A stretch of DNA of 64,000 nt from Faecalibacterium langellae (GCF_002549775.1 NZ_NMTR01000014.1:117718-181717), one strand, 5' to 3'. Shown: positions 17,676 through 28,021, numbered from the stretch's first letter. The notes: generated by a model not told the origin, from the sequence alone. A program made the numbers and translations.

Positions 17676-18122
17676 ATGGCAAAACCCATTGCACTGGCCG
17701 CTGACCACGGCGGATTTGAATTGAAAGAAGCTGTCAAGGCCCATCTGGACGAGCTGGGCCTCGCCTATGTGGACTACGGCACCCACAGCACTGCCAGCGT
17801 GGACTACCCCGACATGGCCGTGCCCGCCTGCGAAGCCGTCGTGAAGGGCGAGAGCGACAAGGCTCTGCTGTTCTGCGGCACCGGCGTGGGCATCAGCATG
17901 GCTGCCAACAAGATCAAGGGCATCCGCGCCTGCTGCTGCTCGGACAGCTTCAGCTGCGAGTATACCCGCCGCCACAACGACGCCAACGCCCTGTGCATGG
18001 GCGGCCGCGTGGTCGGCCCCGGCCTTGCCTGCCAGCTGGTGGATATCTTCCTGAACACCGAGTTTGAGGGCGGCCGCCATCAGCGCCGCATCGACAAGCT
18101 GACAGCACTGGAGAATCGTTAA
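17676..18122 (+). CDS. rpiB: ribose-5-phosphate isomerase B
   Basis: 148 residues. Interconverts ribose-5-P and ribulose-5-P. ADHGGFELK near the start and the active-site Cys in LFCGTGVGISMAANK are typical of RpiB/LacAB. ATG 17676 is 10 bp after AAAGGA; the ATG at 17667 is too close to it. Lies 33 bp after tsaB and 46 bp before upp, probably co-transcribed. Confidence 0.95.
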   Translation: MAKPIALAADHGGFELKEAVKAHLDELGLAYVDYGTHSTASVDYPDMAVPACEAVVKGESDKALLFCGTGVGISMAANKIKGIRACCCSDSFSCEYTRRHNDANALCMGGRVVGPGLACQLVDIFLNTEFEGGRHQRRIDKLTALENR

Positions 18123-18168
18123 ACCGTACCCGATAGAGCTATCTATTTAAAATAAGGAGCGTGTTTTT

Positions 18169-18795
18169 ATGACCCCGATGATCGTTGAGCATCCGCTGCT
18201 GCAGCACAAGCTGAGCATTCTGCGCAACAAGCAGACCGGCACCAAGGAGTTCCGTGACCTCGTTGGCGAGATCGCCACTCTGCTGTGCTACGAAGCCACC
18301 CGCGACCTGCCGCTGGAGGAAGTGGAGATCGAGACCCCCATCACCATGGCAAAGACCAAGGTGCTGGCTGGCCGCAAGCTGGCCCTGGTGCCCATCCTGC
18401 GCGCAGGCATGGGTATGCTGGACGGCATGCTGACCCTGCTGCCTGCTGCCAAGGTGGGCTTCATCGGCCTGTACCGCGACGAGGAGACCCTGCAGCCCGT
18501 GGAGTACTTCTGCAAGCTGCCCCAGGATATCGACGAGCGCGACGTGCTGGTGCTGGACCCCATGCTGGCCACCGGCGGCAGCGCCATTGACGCCATCACC
18601 CAGATCAAGAAGCATGGCGCAAAGCGCATCAAGTTCATCGGCCTGATCGCTGCCCCGGAAGGCATCAAGGCCCTGCACGAGGCACACCCCGATGTGGACA
18701 TCTACCTCGGCGCACAGGACGACCATCTGAACGAGAACGGCTACATCGTGCCCGGTTTGGGCGATGCAGGCGACCGCATCTACGGCACCAAGTAA
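18169..18795 (+). CDS. upp: uracil phosphoribosyltransferase
   Basis: 208 residues. Salvages uracil to UMP with PRPP. The PRPP loop is [11 protein letters not shown] (129-139) and the uracil-binding end is [19 protein letters not shown] precedes the ATG. Pairing with rpiB, a source of ribose-5-P, is a common order in Firmicutes. Confidence 0.97.
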   Translation: MTPMIVEHPLLQHKLSILRNKQTGTKEFRDLVGEIATLLCYEATRDLPLEEVEIETPITMAKTKVLAGRKLALVPILRAGMGMLDGMLTLLPAAKVGFIGLYRDEETLQPVEYFCKLPQDIDERDVLVLDPMLATGGSAIDAITQIKKHGAKRIKFIGLIAAPEGIKALHEAHPDVDIYLGAQDDHLNENGYIVPGLGDAGDRIYGTK

Positions 18796-18819
18796 ACCAC
18801 ACCCCGCAATAAGGGACCC

Positions 18820-18859
18820 AAGGGCTGCTGCACGGCAAACGGTGCGGCGGCCCTTTTTT
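18820..18859 (+). terminator. terminator after upp
   Basis: AAGGGCTGCTGCAC and GGTGCGGCGGCCCTT pair with G-U contacts, followed by six T residues. Confidence 0.8.
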
Positions 18860-18890
18860 CTGTTTTCACCAAAAAGGAAATGACTTTTTC

Positions 18891-18912
18891 GGCGTGATTT
18901 TGCGATTCACGC
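18891..18912 (+). other. hairpin upstream of the giant repeat-protein gene
   Basis: GGCGTGA-N8-TCACGCC lies about 70 bp before an extended -10 box (TGCTAAAAT, 18962-18970) of the next gene. Could be an operator or a 3' end; not resolved. Confidence 0.4.
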
Positions 18913-19030
18913 CGCTTTCGGGGCGTTTCGCGCAATTTTCCCCAAAATCGAGGAAAATTATGCTAAAATTTAGGCAATACCGGGGGCCCTACAGCCCGGT
19001 CCTCGCAGTGAACGTAAAGGGGGAATACAA

Positions 19031-22000
19031 ATGAGACAAAAGAAATTGGCCCAGCGCGCAGCATCCGCTGCTTTGGCAGCGTGCATGATGTTCACGTTGT
19101 CGGCCCCGGCATTGGCCGAAAGCACCAATGCGCTGATGCAGATGAGCATCAACAGCCGCAGCAGCATTGCACGGCTGAATGAGGAAAACAGTATCCCGGA
19201 AGATGCCGTGACGCTGGATATTGCAGACGGCGATATTGAAGTGTCGGTCAATGCCGAGAGTGTACAGACTGCCAAGCAGGGAGACCAGACCTACACGGGC
19301 GTATTTGTTGTTACAGGTACGAGTACCACAAGCAAGCTGGTTATCAAGGGCAGCAGCGGCACGGCTGCAAAAGTATACCTAAATGATCTGCATATCACTG
19401 TTTCGAGTGGTGCGGCTGTCTCTGTAAGCAAAAATGTGGACCTGTATATTGAGGGCAGCAGCGTCTTGCAGAGTGGTGAAAACTGCGCTGGTATCCAGAA
19501 AGAGGATGACGGACAGCTGACTATTGATGGCTCTGGTTCGCTGGAAGCAACTGGTGGTCAGAGTGGTGCGGGTATTGGTGGAGCGTTCCATAAGTCTGGC
19601 AACAATATCACCATCAATGGCGGCAAGATCATTGCACAGAGCACGACTGGCTATGGCTGGGGTGCAGGCATTGGCGGCGGCAATGAGGGCGATGGCAATA
19701 ACATTACCATTAACGGCGGCGACGTAACAGCAATCGGCGGCAGTGAAGCCGCAGGCATTGGCGGCGGTATTCATGCAAGTGCAGAGAACATCACCATCAA
19801 TGGTGGCACAGTAACTGCAAAAGCAGGTGGAGGTGCTGCTGCGATTGGCGGTGGACATGCTAACCCGCATGGAGGAAAAGGCACCAACATCAACCTTGTT
19901 GGTGGAGATGTCACCGTACAGAGCAATCATGGCGTAGCAACCATTGGTGGTGTTGATGGTGAAATCCCCATTCCTTCCACCTTCGGAGGCAGCCTGACCT
20001 ATCTGGATGCCAATGAAAATAAGGACACCACCAAGACCAACATTGAAAAGTATGGCCCGGTGGTGAACGGCAAGGCCGTCAACAGTGTCAACTATGCTAA
20101 TATCCTCGGCGATGGTGCTCTGAGCTATGACAAGAACACCAACACCCTGAGCCTGAACAAAAGCTATACGGATGCCGATTCCTATGTGGGAACTTTGACC
20201 ATCTACGCTCCGAATACAACCGTTGATTTGAATGGTGGCGAATACTCGGTGCTCCAAGGTAAGCTGGTCATTGAAGCCGCAGCGGATGTGACCCTTACCA
20301 GCACTGAGGCTAGAGCGGTTGTCGGAGATGTAAATATCACCTGCGCCGGTAAGCTGAGCATTACCTGTGAAAATATTGCAGTAGACGGCAATCTGACTGT
20401 GAATAATGCTTCCAGCGTAGAGCTGATCGGCAAGAACAACAATGGCGGTACCGTTAACGGTGCGGCTGTTTTCAACAATACCGATGAAGTGACCATCCAG
20501 AATAAGGATGCAACCAAGGGTGCCGCAGGCAGCATCAGCTATTCCGGCAATTATGTCTACTACACCGCTGAGGGCGGTGCACTGACCGACCCGCGCATTA
20601 CGCCCATCACCGCAAATGCAAGCTACCTCCACATCGTGCCCAGCGAACTGCACAGCATCACTGTGCCGGAAGGCTGCACTTTCAAGGTGGACGGCGCAGA
20701 CCTCCCCACCGCCCACGCAGGCCAGACCGTCACCGTGACGGCACCGGACAAGGGCGACCACTTTGAGTTTGCAGGCTGGACCATCAGCCCCGACAGCGTG
20801 ACGCTGACCGATGCAGATAAGCTCACGGCCACCTTCACCATGCCGGATGGCGACGTGAAGCTGGAGAACAGCTACAATCAGCTCTATGATGTGACTGTTA
20901 AGAAGGGCACCGCAACGCCTTCCTTTGCAAAGGAAGGCACCCTGGTCACCATCATTGCCGAATTCATCCCGGGCCGCAAGTTCGAACGCTGGGATGTGCT
21001 GGGCGATAACGTAACCGTAACCCTGGACAATAAGAACAGCAAAACCACTACCTTCAATATGCCGGCAGGCGAAGTTCAGGTGGAAGCAAAGTATAAGGCG
21101 CTGCAGTCCATCACCGTGAACGACGGTACCTATACCGTGAACGGCGAAACGACCACCGAAGCCGTCAAGGGCGACAAGATCGTTGCCACCGCAAACCCCG
21201 CACCTGAGGGTGAGAAGTTTGTTGGCTGGAATGTCGTGGGTGTCGATGGCCTGACCGACGAGCAGAAAGCCGTCTCGCCCATTGAGTTCGAGATGCCGAA
21301 GAACGGCGTGGAGCTCACGGCACAGTACAAGACCCTGCGCAACATCGTGGTGAACAATGGCACCTACACCGTCAATGGCACCGACGACAAGCAGGCTGTG
21401 GAAGGCGACAAGATCAACATCAAGGCAGCCGAGCGCCCGGGCTATCAGTTCGTGCGGTGGGAAGTCGTCCCCGATAATGTGACCATCACCGGTGTGAACA
21501 ACGAGGAAGCCACCTTCACCATGCCGAACGAGAATGTGGAGCTGAAGGCGCGCTACAATAAGCTGTACACCATCACGGTGGATGGCGGCCATGCCGATGT
21601 GACCTCTGCCCTCACAGGCAAAGAAATCACCGTGGACGCCGATGTGCCTGATGGTAAGAAGTTCATGGGCTGGAAGGCCGATGGCATCACCCTGACGCCC
21701 GCCCAGCAGCAGAGTAAGCACATCACCTTCTTTATGCCGGAAGGCAATGTGACCCTGAAGGCCGAATACAAGACCCTGCACACCGTTACCGTGATCGGTG
21801 CAGATGGTACAAGTACCGTGCTGCCGGATACCTACATTGAGGGTGACACGGTCACCGTCAACGCCGAAAAATACGGCATCCCGGCGGGCGAGTTCGACAG
21901 CTGGGAAAGCAATGACATCCGCCTGACCACCGATAAGAGGCAGAGCCCGACCCTCACCTTCAAGATGGTGGACAAGAACGTCACGCTCATCGCAGTGCCC

Positions 22001-24754
22001 AAGACCCTGTTCACCATCACGGTGACTGGCGGCACGGTCAACGGCCAGAGCACCACTGCCCGCGTGAAGGCTGGCGACTGGGTCACCATCAAGGCCGAAA
22101 ACAAGGGTGACGACTGGAAGTTCATTGAGTGGAAGCTCACCGGCCCGGAGAACTTCACCCTTGACACCAGCCAGTCCACCGTCCAGTTCCAGATGCCTTC
22201 GGGCAATGTGACGCTGGAAGCCGTCCAGATGGAGTACCGCACCGTTACCATCAACAATGGCAACAGCCCCACCACAGTGAACGATAAGGCTCTGCACGGC
22301 GACAGCATCACCGTCACCGCCGAGGAGGTGGATGGCAAGCGGTTCGCCTACTGGGAAGTGACCGGCCCCGACGGTACCAAAAAGCTGACGGATAAGAAAA
22401 TCACCGTCACCGTTCCCGAGGGCGATATTACGCTGACGGCAAAGTATAACGAGCTGTACACCGTCACTGTGGACGACGAGATCGTGGGTGCTTTCATTGA
22501 GGGCGAATGGGTCCCGATCAAGGCCAATGTCCCTGCGGACCGGAAGTTTGAAGGTTGGACCAGTCCCGATACCCTGCTGAATGAACTGCAAGGCAACGAG
22601 AATAACGCGGAATTTAAGCTCCTCATGCCGGGCCACAATGTTACGCTGAATGCTACGACCAGCCAGCGCTATTACGTTACGGTCAATGACGAAGGTAACG
22701 AGCTGCATCCCAGCGAGAAGACGGAAGTTGCTGCAGGCGATTCGTTCTATCTTGAGGCTGCAGGCCGCGATGGCTGGGAGTTCATCGGCTGGACTGTGGA
22801 CAACGAGGACGTTGCAAAGCAGCTCAACCTGACCAAGGCAGAGCGCCAGTCCTTCACGATGCCCAAAGACACTGATGTGACCATTACCGCAAACTACAGA
22901 AGGTACCGCACCATTACGGTGAACGGCGGTACCGTGAACGACAAAACTACGATTACTGACGCCCTGCGCGAACAGAACGTGGAAATCAAGGCCGTGTACG
23001 ACCCGGAGGAGCAGGTCTTTGACCACTGGGAGGCCGAGGGCCCCGATGGCTGGGCATTGACCGAGGAGCAGAAGGGCGCTGAGAGCTTCACCCTCAAGGT
23101 GCCCAAGGGCAATGTGACTCTGACGGCTATGTACAAGACCCTGCACACGGTCACCGTCATCAACGGCACCGCACAAAACGGCGAGACTACCATCAAGGCC
23201 GTTGCAGGCGAGAAGATCACCCTCACCCCGAATCTGCCCGATGACCAGGAGTTCGACTGCTGGTACAGTGAAGACATCAACCTGAACGAAGAACAGCGCA
23301 AGACCCCGGAGCTGACCTTCAAGATGCGTGATTTCGACATCACCATTGAGGCAAAGTCCAAGCAGCTCTACTTCGTCGAACTGGCAGATGCCGACACCAC
23401 GGCAAACGGCGAGTCTGGCAAGGTGGAAGTGAAGTCCGGCGAGGACGTGACGATCGTTGCGCCCGAACGCGAAGGCTGGAAGTTCATCCGCTGGGAAGTC
23501 AGCGATAATGCACATCTGGACAATGCGACTGCATCCGAAGCCCACTTCAACATGCCCAGCGGCAACGTGAGCGTGAAGGCTGTGTACTATGAGTACCACA
23601 CCATCACCATGACCGACGACAAGGGCACTGCCTACAACGAAAAGGGTGAGGAGATCACCCGTGCCGTGCAGGGCGATGTGATCACCATCAAGGCAAAAAA
23701 GGACCGTGAAGACCACGAGTTCAACCGCTGGGTGATCACCCCGGATAACGGCACTCTGGTCGGCAAGAACGACCCCGAGGCTACCTTCACCATGCCGGAC
23801 GAGGCCGTGGTGGTGGACGCGAAGTACAAGCATCTGCAGGGCATCACCGTGAACGGCGGCGCGGCCTACTATATGGACGGCACCCCCGTCGAGACCGCCA
23901 AGGCAGGCGAGACCATCGTCATCGTGGCGGAAGACCGTTCCAAGGACGGCCTGCGGTTCGCTTACTGGGAGGTCAACTCCGACAATGTGACCGTGGAAGG
24001 CGGCGAGAAAGCTACCTTTGAGATGGCGAAGGCACCGGTGGAGCTCACCGCCCACTATGAGGCACAGATCACCTACTCCAACGACCCCGCCATCTTTGAT
24101 GAAGGCGTTGGCCTGCACGAGGATATTGTGTGGGAGAAAGTGGGCGACACCGTGAGCATCACCGCTGTGCTGGACAACAGCACCGATGAGGACGATATCG
24201 GCACCTTCCCCGGCATGACCTTCGACTACTGGGAGATCGTTACCCCGGAAAACCTCAATGTGACCAGCGGCCTCAACAGCGAGACCATCACCTTTGAGGT
24301 CCCGGAATGCGAAGTGAAGCTGATCGCTCATTGGAAAGACACGACCACCGTTACCCCCGCGGAGCCTCTTGACCCCGGCTTCCCCGTTGAGCCCGAGGCT
24401 CCCGCAGCGGACGGCTCCGGTGCCGTGATCGGTGTGGCCGCAGCCGGTGCAGCCATCTGGGGCGGCTACGAGATCACCACCCGTGTCATCCTGAACGACC
24501 TGCTGCCCGAGGGCGCAGCCATCCCGACCAACCGCGGTGAACTGGCAATGCTCATCTGGACCCAGAAGGGCAAGCCCGAACCCGCTGCAGAGCCCGACTT
24601 CACCGATGTGTCCGACACCGAGCTGGCCAAGGCGGCCCAGTGGTGCGTGGAGCAGGGCCTGCTGACCGCCGAGGACGGCAAGTTCGAGCCGGACGGCTGG
24701 ACCCCGAAGTGGCGCGTCATCCAGGTTTGGAACCAGGCGTTCCCGAAGGAGTGA
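19031..24754 (+). CDS. giant secreted repeat protein: carbohydrate-binding-like head, about 15 InlB-B-type repeats, SLH-like end
   Basis: 1907 residues. Signal peptide 1-29 (ends SAPALA). Residues 60-310 contain repeated NITINGG and AGIGGG strands, a right-handed parallel beta-helix type region. From about 537 to 1690 come 15-16 units of about 76 residues, each of the form (Y/L)xxITVNGG ... AxxGDxVTIxA ... F.xWxVxxDxVTLT ... ATFTMPxGNVTLxAxYK, the divergent InlB B-repeat (Flg_new_2, PF18998) pattern. A Gly/Ala hydrophobic stretch (about 1796-1812) precedes a roughly 95-residue SLH-like domain (TNRGELAMLIW ... WCVEQGLLTAEDGKFEPD). Likely a surface adhesin or scaffold. GGGGG ribosome site; monocistronic. 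The codon pattern matches neighbours, so no sign of recent transfer. Confidence 0.85.
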   Translation: MRQKKLAQRAASAALAACMMFTLSAPALAESTNALMQMSINSRSSIARLNEENSIPEDAVTLDIADGDIEVSVNAESVQTAKQGDQTYTGVFVVTGTSTTSKLVIKGSSGTAAKVYLNDLHITVSSGAAVSVSKNVDLYIEGSSVLQSGENCAGIQKEDDGQLTIDGSGSLEATGGQSGAGIGGAFHKSGNNITINGGKIIAQSTTGYGWGAGIGGGNEGDGNNITINGGDVTAIGGSEAAGIGGGIHASAENITINGGTVTAKAGGGAAAIGGGHANPHGGKGTNINLVGGDVTVQSNHGVATIGGVDGEIPIPSTFGGSLTYLDANENKDTTKTNIEKYGPVVNGKAVNSVNYANILGDGALSYDKNTNTLSLNKSYTDADSYVGTLTIYAPNTTVDLNGGEYSVLQGKLVIEAAADVTLTSTEARAVVGDVNITCAGKLSITCENIAVDGNLTVNNASSVELIGKNNNGGTVNGAAVFNNTDEVTIQNKDATKGAAGSISYSGNYVYYTAEGGALTDPRITPITANASYLHIVPSELHSITVPEGCTFKVDGADLPTAHAGQTVTVTAPDKGDHFEFAGWTISPDSVTLTDADKLTATFTMPDGDVKLENSYNQLYDVTVKKGTATPSFAKEGTLVTIIAEFIPGRKFERWDVLGDNVTVTLDNKNSKTTTFNMPAGEVQVEAKYKALQSITVNDGTYTVNGETTTEAVKGDKIVATANPAPEGEKFVGWNVVGVDGLTDEQKAVSPIEFEMPKNGVELTAQYKTLRNIVVNNGTYTVNGTDDKQAVEGDKINIKAAERPGYQFVRWEVVPDNVTITGVNNEEATFTMPNENVELKARYNKLYTITVDGGHADVTSALTGKEITVDADVPDGKKFMGWKADGITLTPAQQQSKHITFFMPEGNVTLKAEYKTLHTVTVIGADGTSTVLPDTYIEGDTVTVNAEKYGIPAGEFDSWESNDIRLTTDKRQSPTLTFKMVDKNVTLIAVPKTLFTITVTGGTVNGQSTTARVKAGDWVTIKAENKGDDWKFIEWKLTGPENFTLDTSQSTVQFQMPSGNVTLEAVQMEYRTVTINNGNSPTTVNDKALHGDSITVTAEEVDGKRFAYWEVTGPDGTKKLTDKKITVTVPEGDITLTAKYNELYTVTVDDEIVGAFIEGEWVPIKANVPADRKFEGWTSPDTLLNELQGNENNAEFKLLMPGHNVTLNATTSQRYYVTVNDEGNELHPSEKTEVAAGDSFYLEAAGRDGWEFIGWTVDNEDVAKQLNLTKAERQSFTMPKDTDVTITANYRRYRTITVNGGTVNDKTTITDALREQNVEIKAVYDPEEQVFDHWEAEGPDGWALTEEQKGAESFTLKVPKGNVTLTAMYKTLHTVTVINGTAQNGETTIKAVAGEKITLTPNLPDDQEFDCWYSEDINLNEEQRKTPELTFKMRDFDITIEAKSKQLYFVELADADTTANGESGKVEVKSGEDVTIVAPEREGWKFIRWEVSDNAHLDNATASEAHFNMPSGNVSVKAVYYEYHTITMTDDKGTAYNEKGEEITRAVQGDVITIKAKKDREDHEFNRWVITPDNGTLVGKNDPEATFTMPDEAVVVDAKYKHLQGITVNGGAAYYMDGTPVETAKAGETIVIVAEDRSKDGLRFAYWEVNSDNVTVEGGEKATFEMAKAPVELTAHYEAQITYSNDPAIFDEGVGLHEDIVWEKVGDTVSITAVLDNSTDEDDIGTFPGMTFDYWEIVTPENLNVTSGLNSETITFEVPECEVKLIAHWKDTTTVTPAEPLDPGFPVEPEAPAADGSGAVIGVAAAGAAIWGGYEITTRVILNDLLPEGAAIPTNRGELAMLIWTQKGKPEPAAEPDFTDVSDTELAKAAQWCVEQGLLTAEDGKFEPDGWTPKWRVIQVWNQAFPKE

Positions 24755-24792
24755 GCCCCATCCCCCGCGCATGACCCCTGAAGCATAAGCAA

Positions 24793-24836
24793 GACCCCCG
24801 CACCTGCAGCAGCGCAGATGCGGGGGTCGTTTTTTG
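24793..24836. terminator. terminator between the giant gene and marR
   Basis: GACCCCCGCA and TGCGGGGGTC around an 18-nt loop, then a T run on the plus side; serves both converging genes. Confidence 0.8.
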
Positions 24837-24845
24837 TGGGGCGGC

Positions 24846-25286
24846 TCAGTCGGCGCTGCGCTCCTCTTTGAGGATGGCGGTCACCTTCTGCATGGTGTCC
24901 ACAGTGCGGCGCAGCTCGTCGTCGCCCAGCTCCGTGCGCAGGCGTTCGTAGCAGCGCTTCATGAAATCGTGCTCCTCGGCCATGAGCTCCACGGCCTTGC
25001 TGGAAAGCTCCACATAGGTGCGGCCGGCTTCCTTGTCGGTCTTCCAGGCAACGAAGCCCTTGTCCTGCAGCTTTTCCACAGCCTTGGAAAGCTCGGTCAC
25101 CTTCAGGCCCATGGCTGCGGCCAGGTCGGCCAGATAAACTTTGCTGCCCGGGTGCTGCGCGGCCTGCTGCCGGATGTAGTACAGCACGAGGTAATCTGCC
25201 CGCTGGATGGTGCTGAACACCTTGTCAACGTCAAAATTGTGCAGGAAAAACCATTCTTCCGGTGCGTGGGTCCATTCTGTGCGCAT
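24846..25286 (-). CDS. MarR-type winged-helix regulator
   Basis: 146 residues. LADLAAAMGLKVTELSKAVEKLQDKGFVAWK followed by a wing with GRTYVELSSKAVELM is a MarR winged helix (positions about 51-105). Starts 15 bp after the citrate synthase stop with AAAGGAGG, so it is the second gene of that operon. Regulated genes unknown; the pairing suggests a link to central metabolism but that is inference. Confidence 0.8.
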   Translation of the reverse strand: MRTEWTHAPEEWFFLHNFDVDKVFSTIQRADYLVLYYIRQQAAQHPGSKVYLADLAAAMGLKVTELSKAVEKLQDKGFVAWKTDKEAGRTYVELSSKAVELMAEEHDFMKRCYERLRTELGDDELRRTVDTMQKVTAILKEERSAD

Positions 25287-25301
25287 GGTGCTGCCTCCTT
25301 T

Positions 25302-26657
25302 TTACCGCTCGGTGCGGCGGACGTATTCGTGGGTGCCGCCCAGGCTCTTGTAGGCGGGGCGGATGATCTTGTTGGCGCTGAGCAGCTCCTCGATGCGGTG
25401 GGCGCTCCAGCCCATCACGCGGGCCACGGCGAACAGCGGGGTGTACAGCTCCATGGGGATGCCCAGCATGTCGTAGACAAAGCCGCTGTAGAAGTCTACG
25501 TTGGGGCTGACGCCCTTGAAAATTTTGCGCTCCTCCGCGATCAGCTGCGGGGCCATGCGCTCGATCTTGTTGTAAAGGGCAAGGTCCTTGTCGCGGCCCT
25601 TCTCGTGGGCCAGCTGCTCCACATAGCCCTTGAACACCACCTCGCGGGGGTCGCTCAGGGAGTAGACCGCGTGGCCCATGCCGTAGATGAGGCCCTTGCG
25701 GTCAAAGGCTTCGCCGTGCAGCAGCTTTTTCAGGTAGGCTTCCAGCTCCTCGTCGTCCTCCTGGTCGTGGAGGTTCTCGCGGATGTTCTGCATCATCTGC
25801 ATCACCATCAGGTTCGCGCCGCCGTGGCGGGGGCCCTTCAGGGAGCACAGTGCTGCGGCCAGCGCCGAGTAGGTGTCGGTGCCGGAGGAGGTGACCACGC
25901 GGGTGGTGAAGGTGGAGTTGTTGCCGCCGCCGTGCTCTGCGTGCAGCAGCAGCGCCACGTCCAGCACGCGGGCTTCCAGTGCGGTGTACTTCATGTCCGG
26001 GCGCAGCATCCGCAGGAAATTCTCGGCCGTGGAAAGCTCCGGGTCCGGACGGTGGATGTACATGCTGCCATCCTTTTCGTAGTGGTTGTAGGCGTGGTAG
26101 CCGTACACCGCCAGCATGGGGAAGATGCCTGCCAGCTGGATGCTCTGGCGCAGCACGTTGGGGGTGGAAAGGTCTGCGGCCAGCGGGTCGTAGGAGGCCA
26201 GGGTCAGCACGCTGCGGGCCATGGAGTTCATGATGTCGTGGCTGGGCGCCTTCATGATGACGTCGCGGGTGAAGTTGGTGGGCATGGTGCGGCACTCGCC
26301 CAGCACGCGGCAGAACTCGTCCAGCTTTTCCTGGGTGGGCAGCTCGCCGAACAGCAGCAGGTAGCCCGCTTCCTCAAAGGCGAAGCGGCTGCCTGCCGAG
26401 CCGCGGATCAGGTCCTTGACGTCGTAGCCGCGGTAAAGCAGCTGGCCGTCGGCGGGCTTCTTGACGCCGTCCACATATTGGAAGGCGCGGATATCGGAGA
26501 TATTGGTCAGGCCCGCCAGCACGCCCTTGCCGTTTTCATCGCGCAGGCCCGCCTTCACCCCGAACTCGCGGTAGAGGTCCTTGGGGATGCGGTCATGCTC
26601 GGCGCACAAAGGCTGCTGCTGGTCAAAATAACCCATTACGTTCTGCAGATGATCCAT
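25302..26657 (-). CDS. citrate synthase
   Basis: 451 residues. Condenses acetyl-CoA and oxaloacetate. Active-site regions: HAEHGGGNNST (catalytic His, about 235-245), GPRHGGANLMVMQMM, and GYDVKDLI in the small domain. Longer at both ends than the 370-430 residue bacterial enzymes. AAAGGAG precedes the ATG. No aconitase or isocitrate dehydrogenase is adjacent. The promoter is at 26712-26740. Confidence 0.95.
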   Translation of the reverse strand: MDHLQNVMGYFDQQQPLCAEHDRIPKDLYREFGVKAGLRDENGKGVLAGLTNISDIRAFQYVDGVKKPADGQLLYRGYDVKDLIRGSAGSRFAFEEAGYLLLFGELPTQEKLDEFCRVLGECRTMPTNFTRDVIMKAPSHDIMNSMARSVLTLASYDPLAADLSTPNVLRQSIQLAGIFPMLAVYGYHAYNHYEKDGSMYIHRPDPELSTAENFLRMLRPDMKYTALEARVLDVALLLHAEHGGGNNSTFTTRVVTSSGTDTYSALAAALCSLKGPRHGGANLMVMQMMQNIRENLHDQEDDEELEAYLKKLLHGEAFDRKGLIYGMGHAVYSLSDPREVVFKGYVEQLAHEKGRDKDLALYNKIERMAPQLIAEERKIFKGVSPNVDFYSGFVYDMLGIPMELYTPLFAVARVMGWSAHRIEELLSANKIIRPAYKSLGGTHEYVRRTER

Positions 26658-26711
26658 CGGTGTGTTGCTCCTTTCCCACGGCTGCTATGACAAAAAATTA
26701 AGTACCCTTTC

Positions 26712-26740
26712 AGATTACAGAAAGGACATTTCTATGTCAA
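26712..26740 (-). promoter_or_regulatory. promoter of citrate synthase-marR
   Basis: Minus strand TTGACA (26735-26740), 17 bp, TAATCT (26712-26717). Confidence 0.75.
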
Positions 26741-26790
26741 GGTACAGTTTGTAAACAAAAAGAAAACAAAACGTCGAAGGAAAAAACAAA

Positions 26791-26826
26791 AGCGGCCGGT
26801 ACATCCGTAAGGACATACCGGCCGCT
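26791..26826 (-). terminator. terminator of the GH28-GH105 operon
   Basis: AGCGGCCGGTATGTCC-ttac-GGATGTACCGGCCGCT on the minus strand followed by TTTGTTTTTT. Confidence 0.9.
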
Positions 26827-26878
26827 GGTTTCAGAGGGTTACAGACCTGCGTGACAAGATCTGCAGGGTGTTTTCGCT

Positions 26879-28021
26879 TTATTTTGCAATCATCTCAGTA
26901 TAAGCCAGCACCAGCGGGCCCACGCCCTTGGCGTCGTTGCAGACTACCGGCTCGCTGAAATAGTAGGCCAGAGAGCCGTCACGGTGGTCCTTGCCGCCGA
27001 GGCCCGCCACAAGGCAGATGCCGTCCAGCTGCAGGCTGCCGTCCGGGTTCTTGGAGAGGTACTTGTCGCAGGTGCCGTAGAAGGCCTTCTCGGCCCATGC
27101 GGCCATGCGTTTGGGCAGGTAGCCAAGACGCACGCCTTTGAGCACTGCGTAGGCGAACAGCGCCGTGCCGCTGGTCTCGAGGTAGTTGCCCTCCACGCCG
27201 GGGTGGTCCATCACCTGCCAGAACATGCCGGTCTCCTCGTCCTGGAACTTGTGCACGTCCTCGATGGTCTGTTTCAGCATGGCCATGATGCCGCGGTACT
27301 CGTTGTACAGCTGCTCGTCCATGCGCTCCAGCACGTCCACCATGGCCACCATGAACCAGCCCATGGCACGCAGCCAGAAGTTGGGGCTGCATCCGGTGAC
27401 GGGGTCGGCCCAGTACATCTGGCGGCTCTCATCGTAGCCGTGGTAGTACAGGCCGGTCTTTGCGTCCCGCATGTGCTTTTTAATGTTCATGAACTGCTTG
27501 TAGCTGTCGATGCAGCCCTGCATCTTGTTGAAGCGGGTCTCGTACTCCATGTAGAAGGGCTGGGCCATGTAGGTGCCGTCCAGCCACACCTGCCAGGGGT
27601 AGATGTCCTTGTGCCAGAAGTTGCCCTCCTTGGTGCGGGGCTGGGTGGCCAGCTGGCTGCGGATGGTGTCGATGGCCTTGCGGTACTTCTCATCCCCAAA
27701 GATGTCGTACAGGGTGAACAGGTTCTTGCCCTGGTTCACGTTGTCGAGGTTGTACTCCTTGGGGTCGTAGGTCTTGATGGAGCCGTCCTCCTGCACGAAC
27801 CAGTCGATGAAGCTCTTGGAGAAGTTCAGATACTTCTCGTCGCCGGTGGTCTTGTACAGGCTCAGGCAGGCGGTGATCATGCAGCCGTCGATGTAGTTCC
27901 ACTTGTTGGGCTTGCCGCTGCGCACCTTCTCGATGTTCCACATGGGTGCTTCGGCGCTGGAATTGGCGATCAGGTAGTCCACATAGTCGCCCAGCATGGC
28001 GAGAATTTCTTCATGGGTCAT
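26879..28021 (-). CDS. GH105 unsaturated rhamnogalacturonyl/glucuronyl hydrolase
   Basis: 380 residues from ATG 28021 with GAGGAGG upstream. Alpha6/alpha6-barrel enzyme of the YteR/YesR type that removes the unsaturated uronate left by pectate or rhamnogalacturonan lyases. Recognisable segments: NKWNYIDGCMITACL, IYPWQVWLDGTYMAQPFY (with the catalytic-region Asp) and SPNFWLRAMGWFMVAMVDVL. No signal peptide, so it acts on imported oligosaccharides. Follows GH28 by only 4 bp. Confidence 0.92.
   Translation of the reverse strand: MTHEEILAMLGDYVDYLIANSSAEAPMWNIEKVRSGKPNKWNYIDGCMITACLSLYKTTGDEKYLNFSKSFIDWFVQEDGSIKTYDPKEYNLDNVNQGKNLFTLYDIFGDEKYRKAIDTIRSQLATQPRTKEGNFWHKDIYPWQVWLDGTYMAQPFYMEYETRFNKMQGCIDSYKQFMNIKKHMRDAKTGLYYHGYDESRQMYWADPVTGCSPNFWLRAMGWFMVAMVDVLERMDEQLYNEYRGIMAMLKQTIEDVHKFQDEETGMFWQVMDHPGVEGNYLETSGTALFAYAVLKGVRLGYLPKRMAAWAEKAFYGTCDKYLSKNPDGSLQLDGICLVAGLGGKDHRDGSLAYYFSEPVVCNDAKGVGPLVLAYTEMIAK

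Noticed and set aside
19379..24772. 1797-codon minus-strand open frame
   Set aside because: Shadow of the giant repeat-protein gene, created by its codon bias and repeats; no domain pattern.
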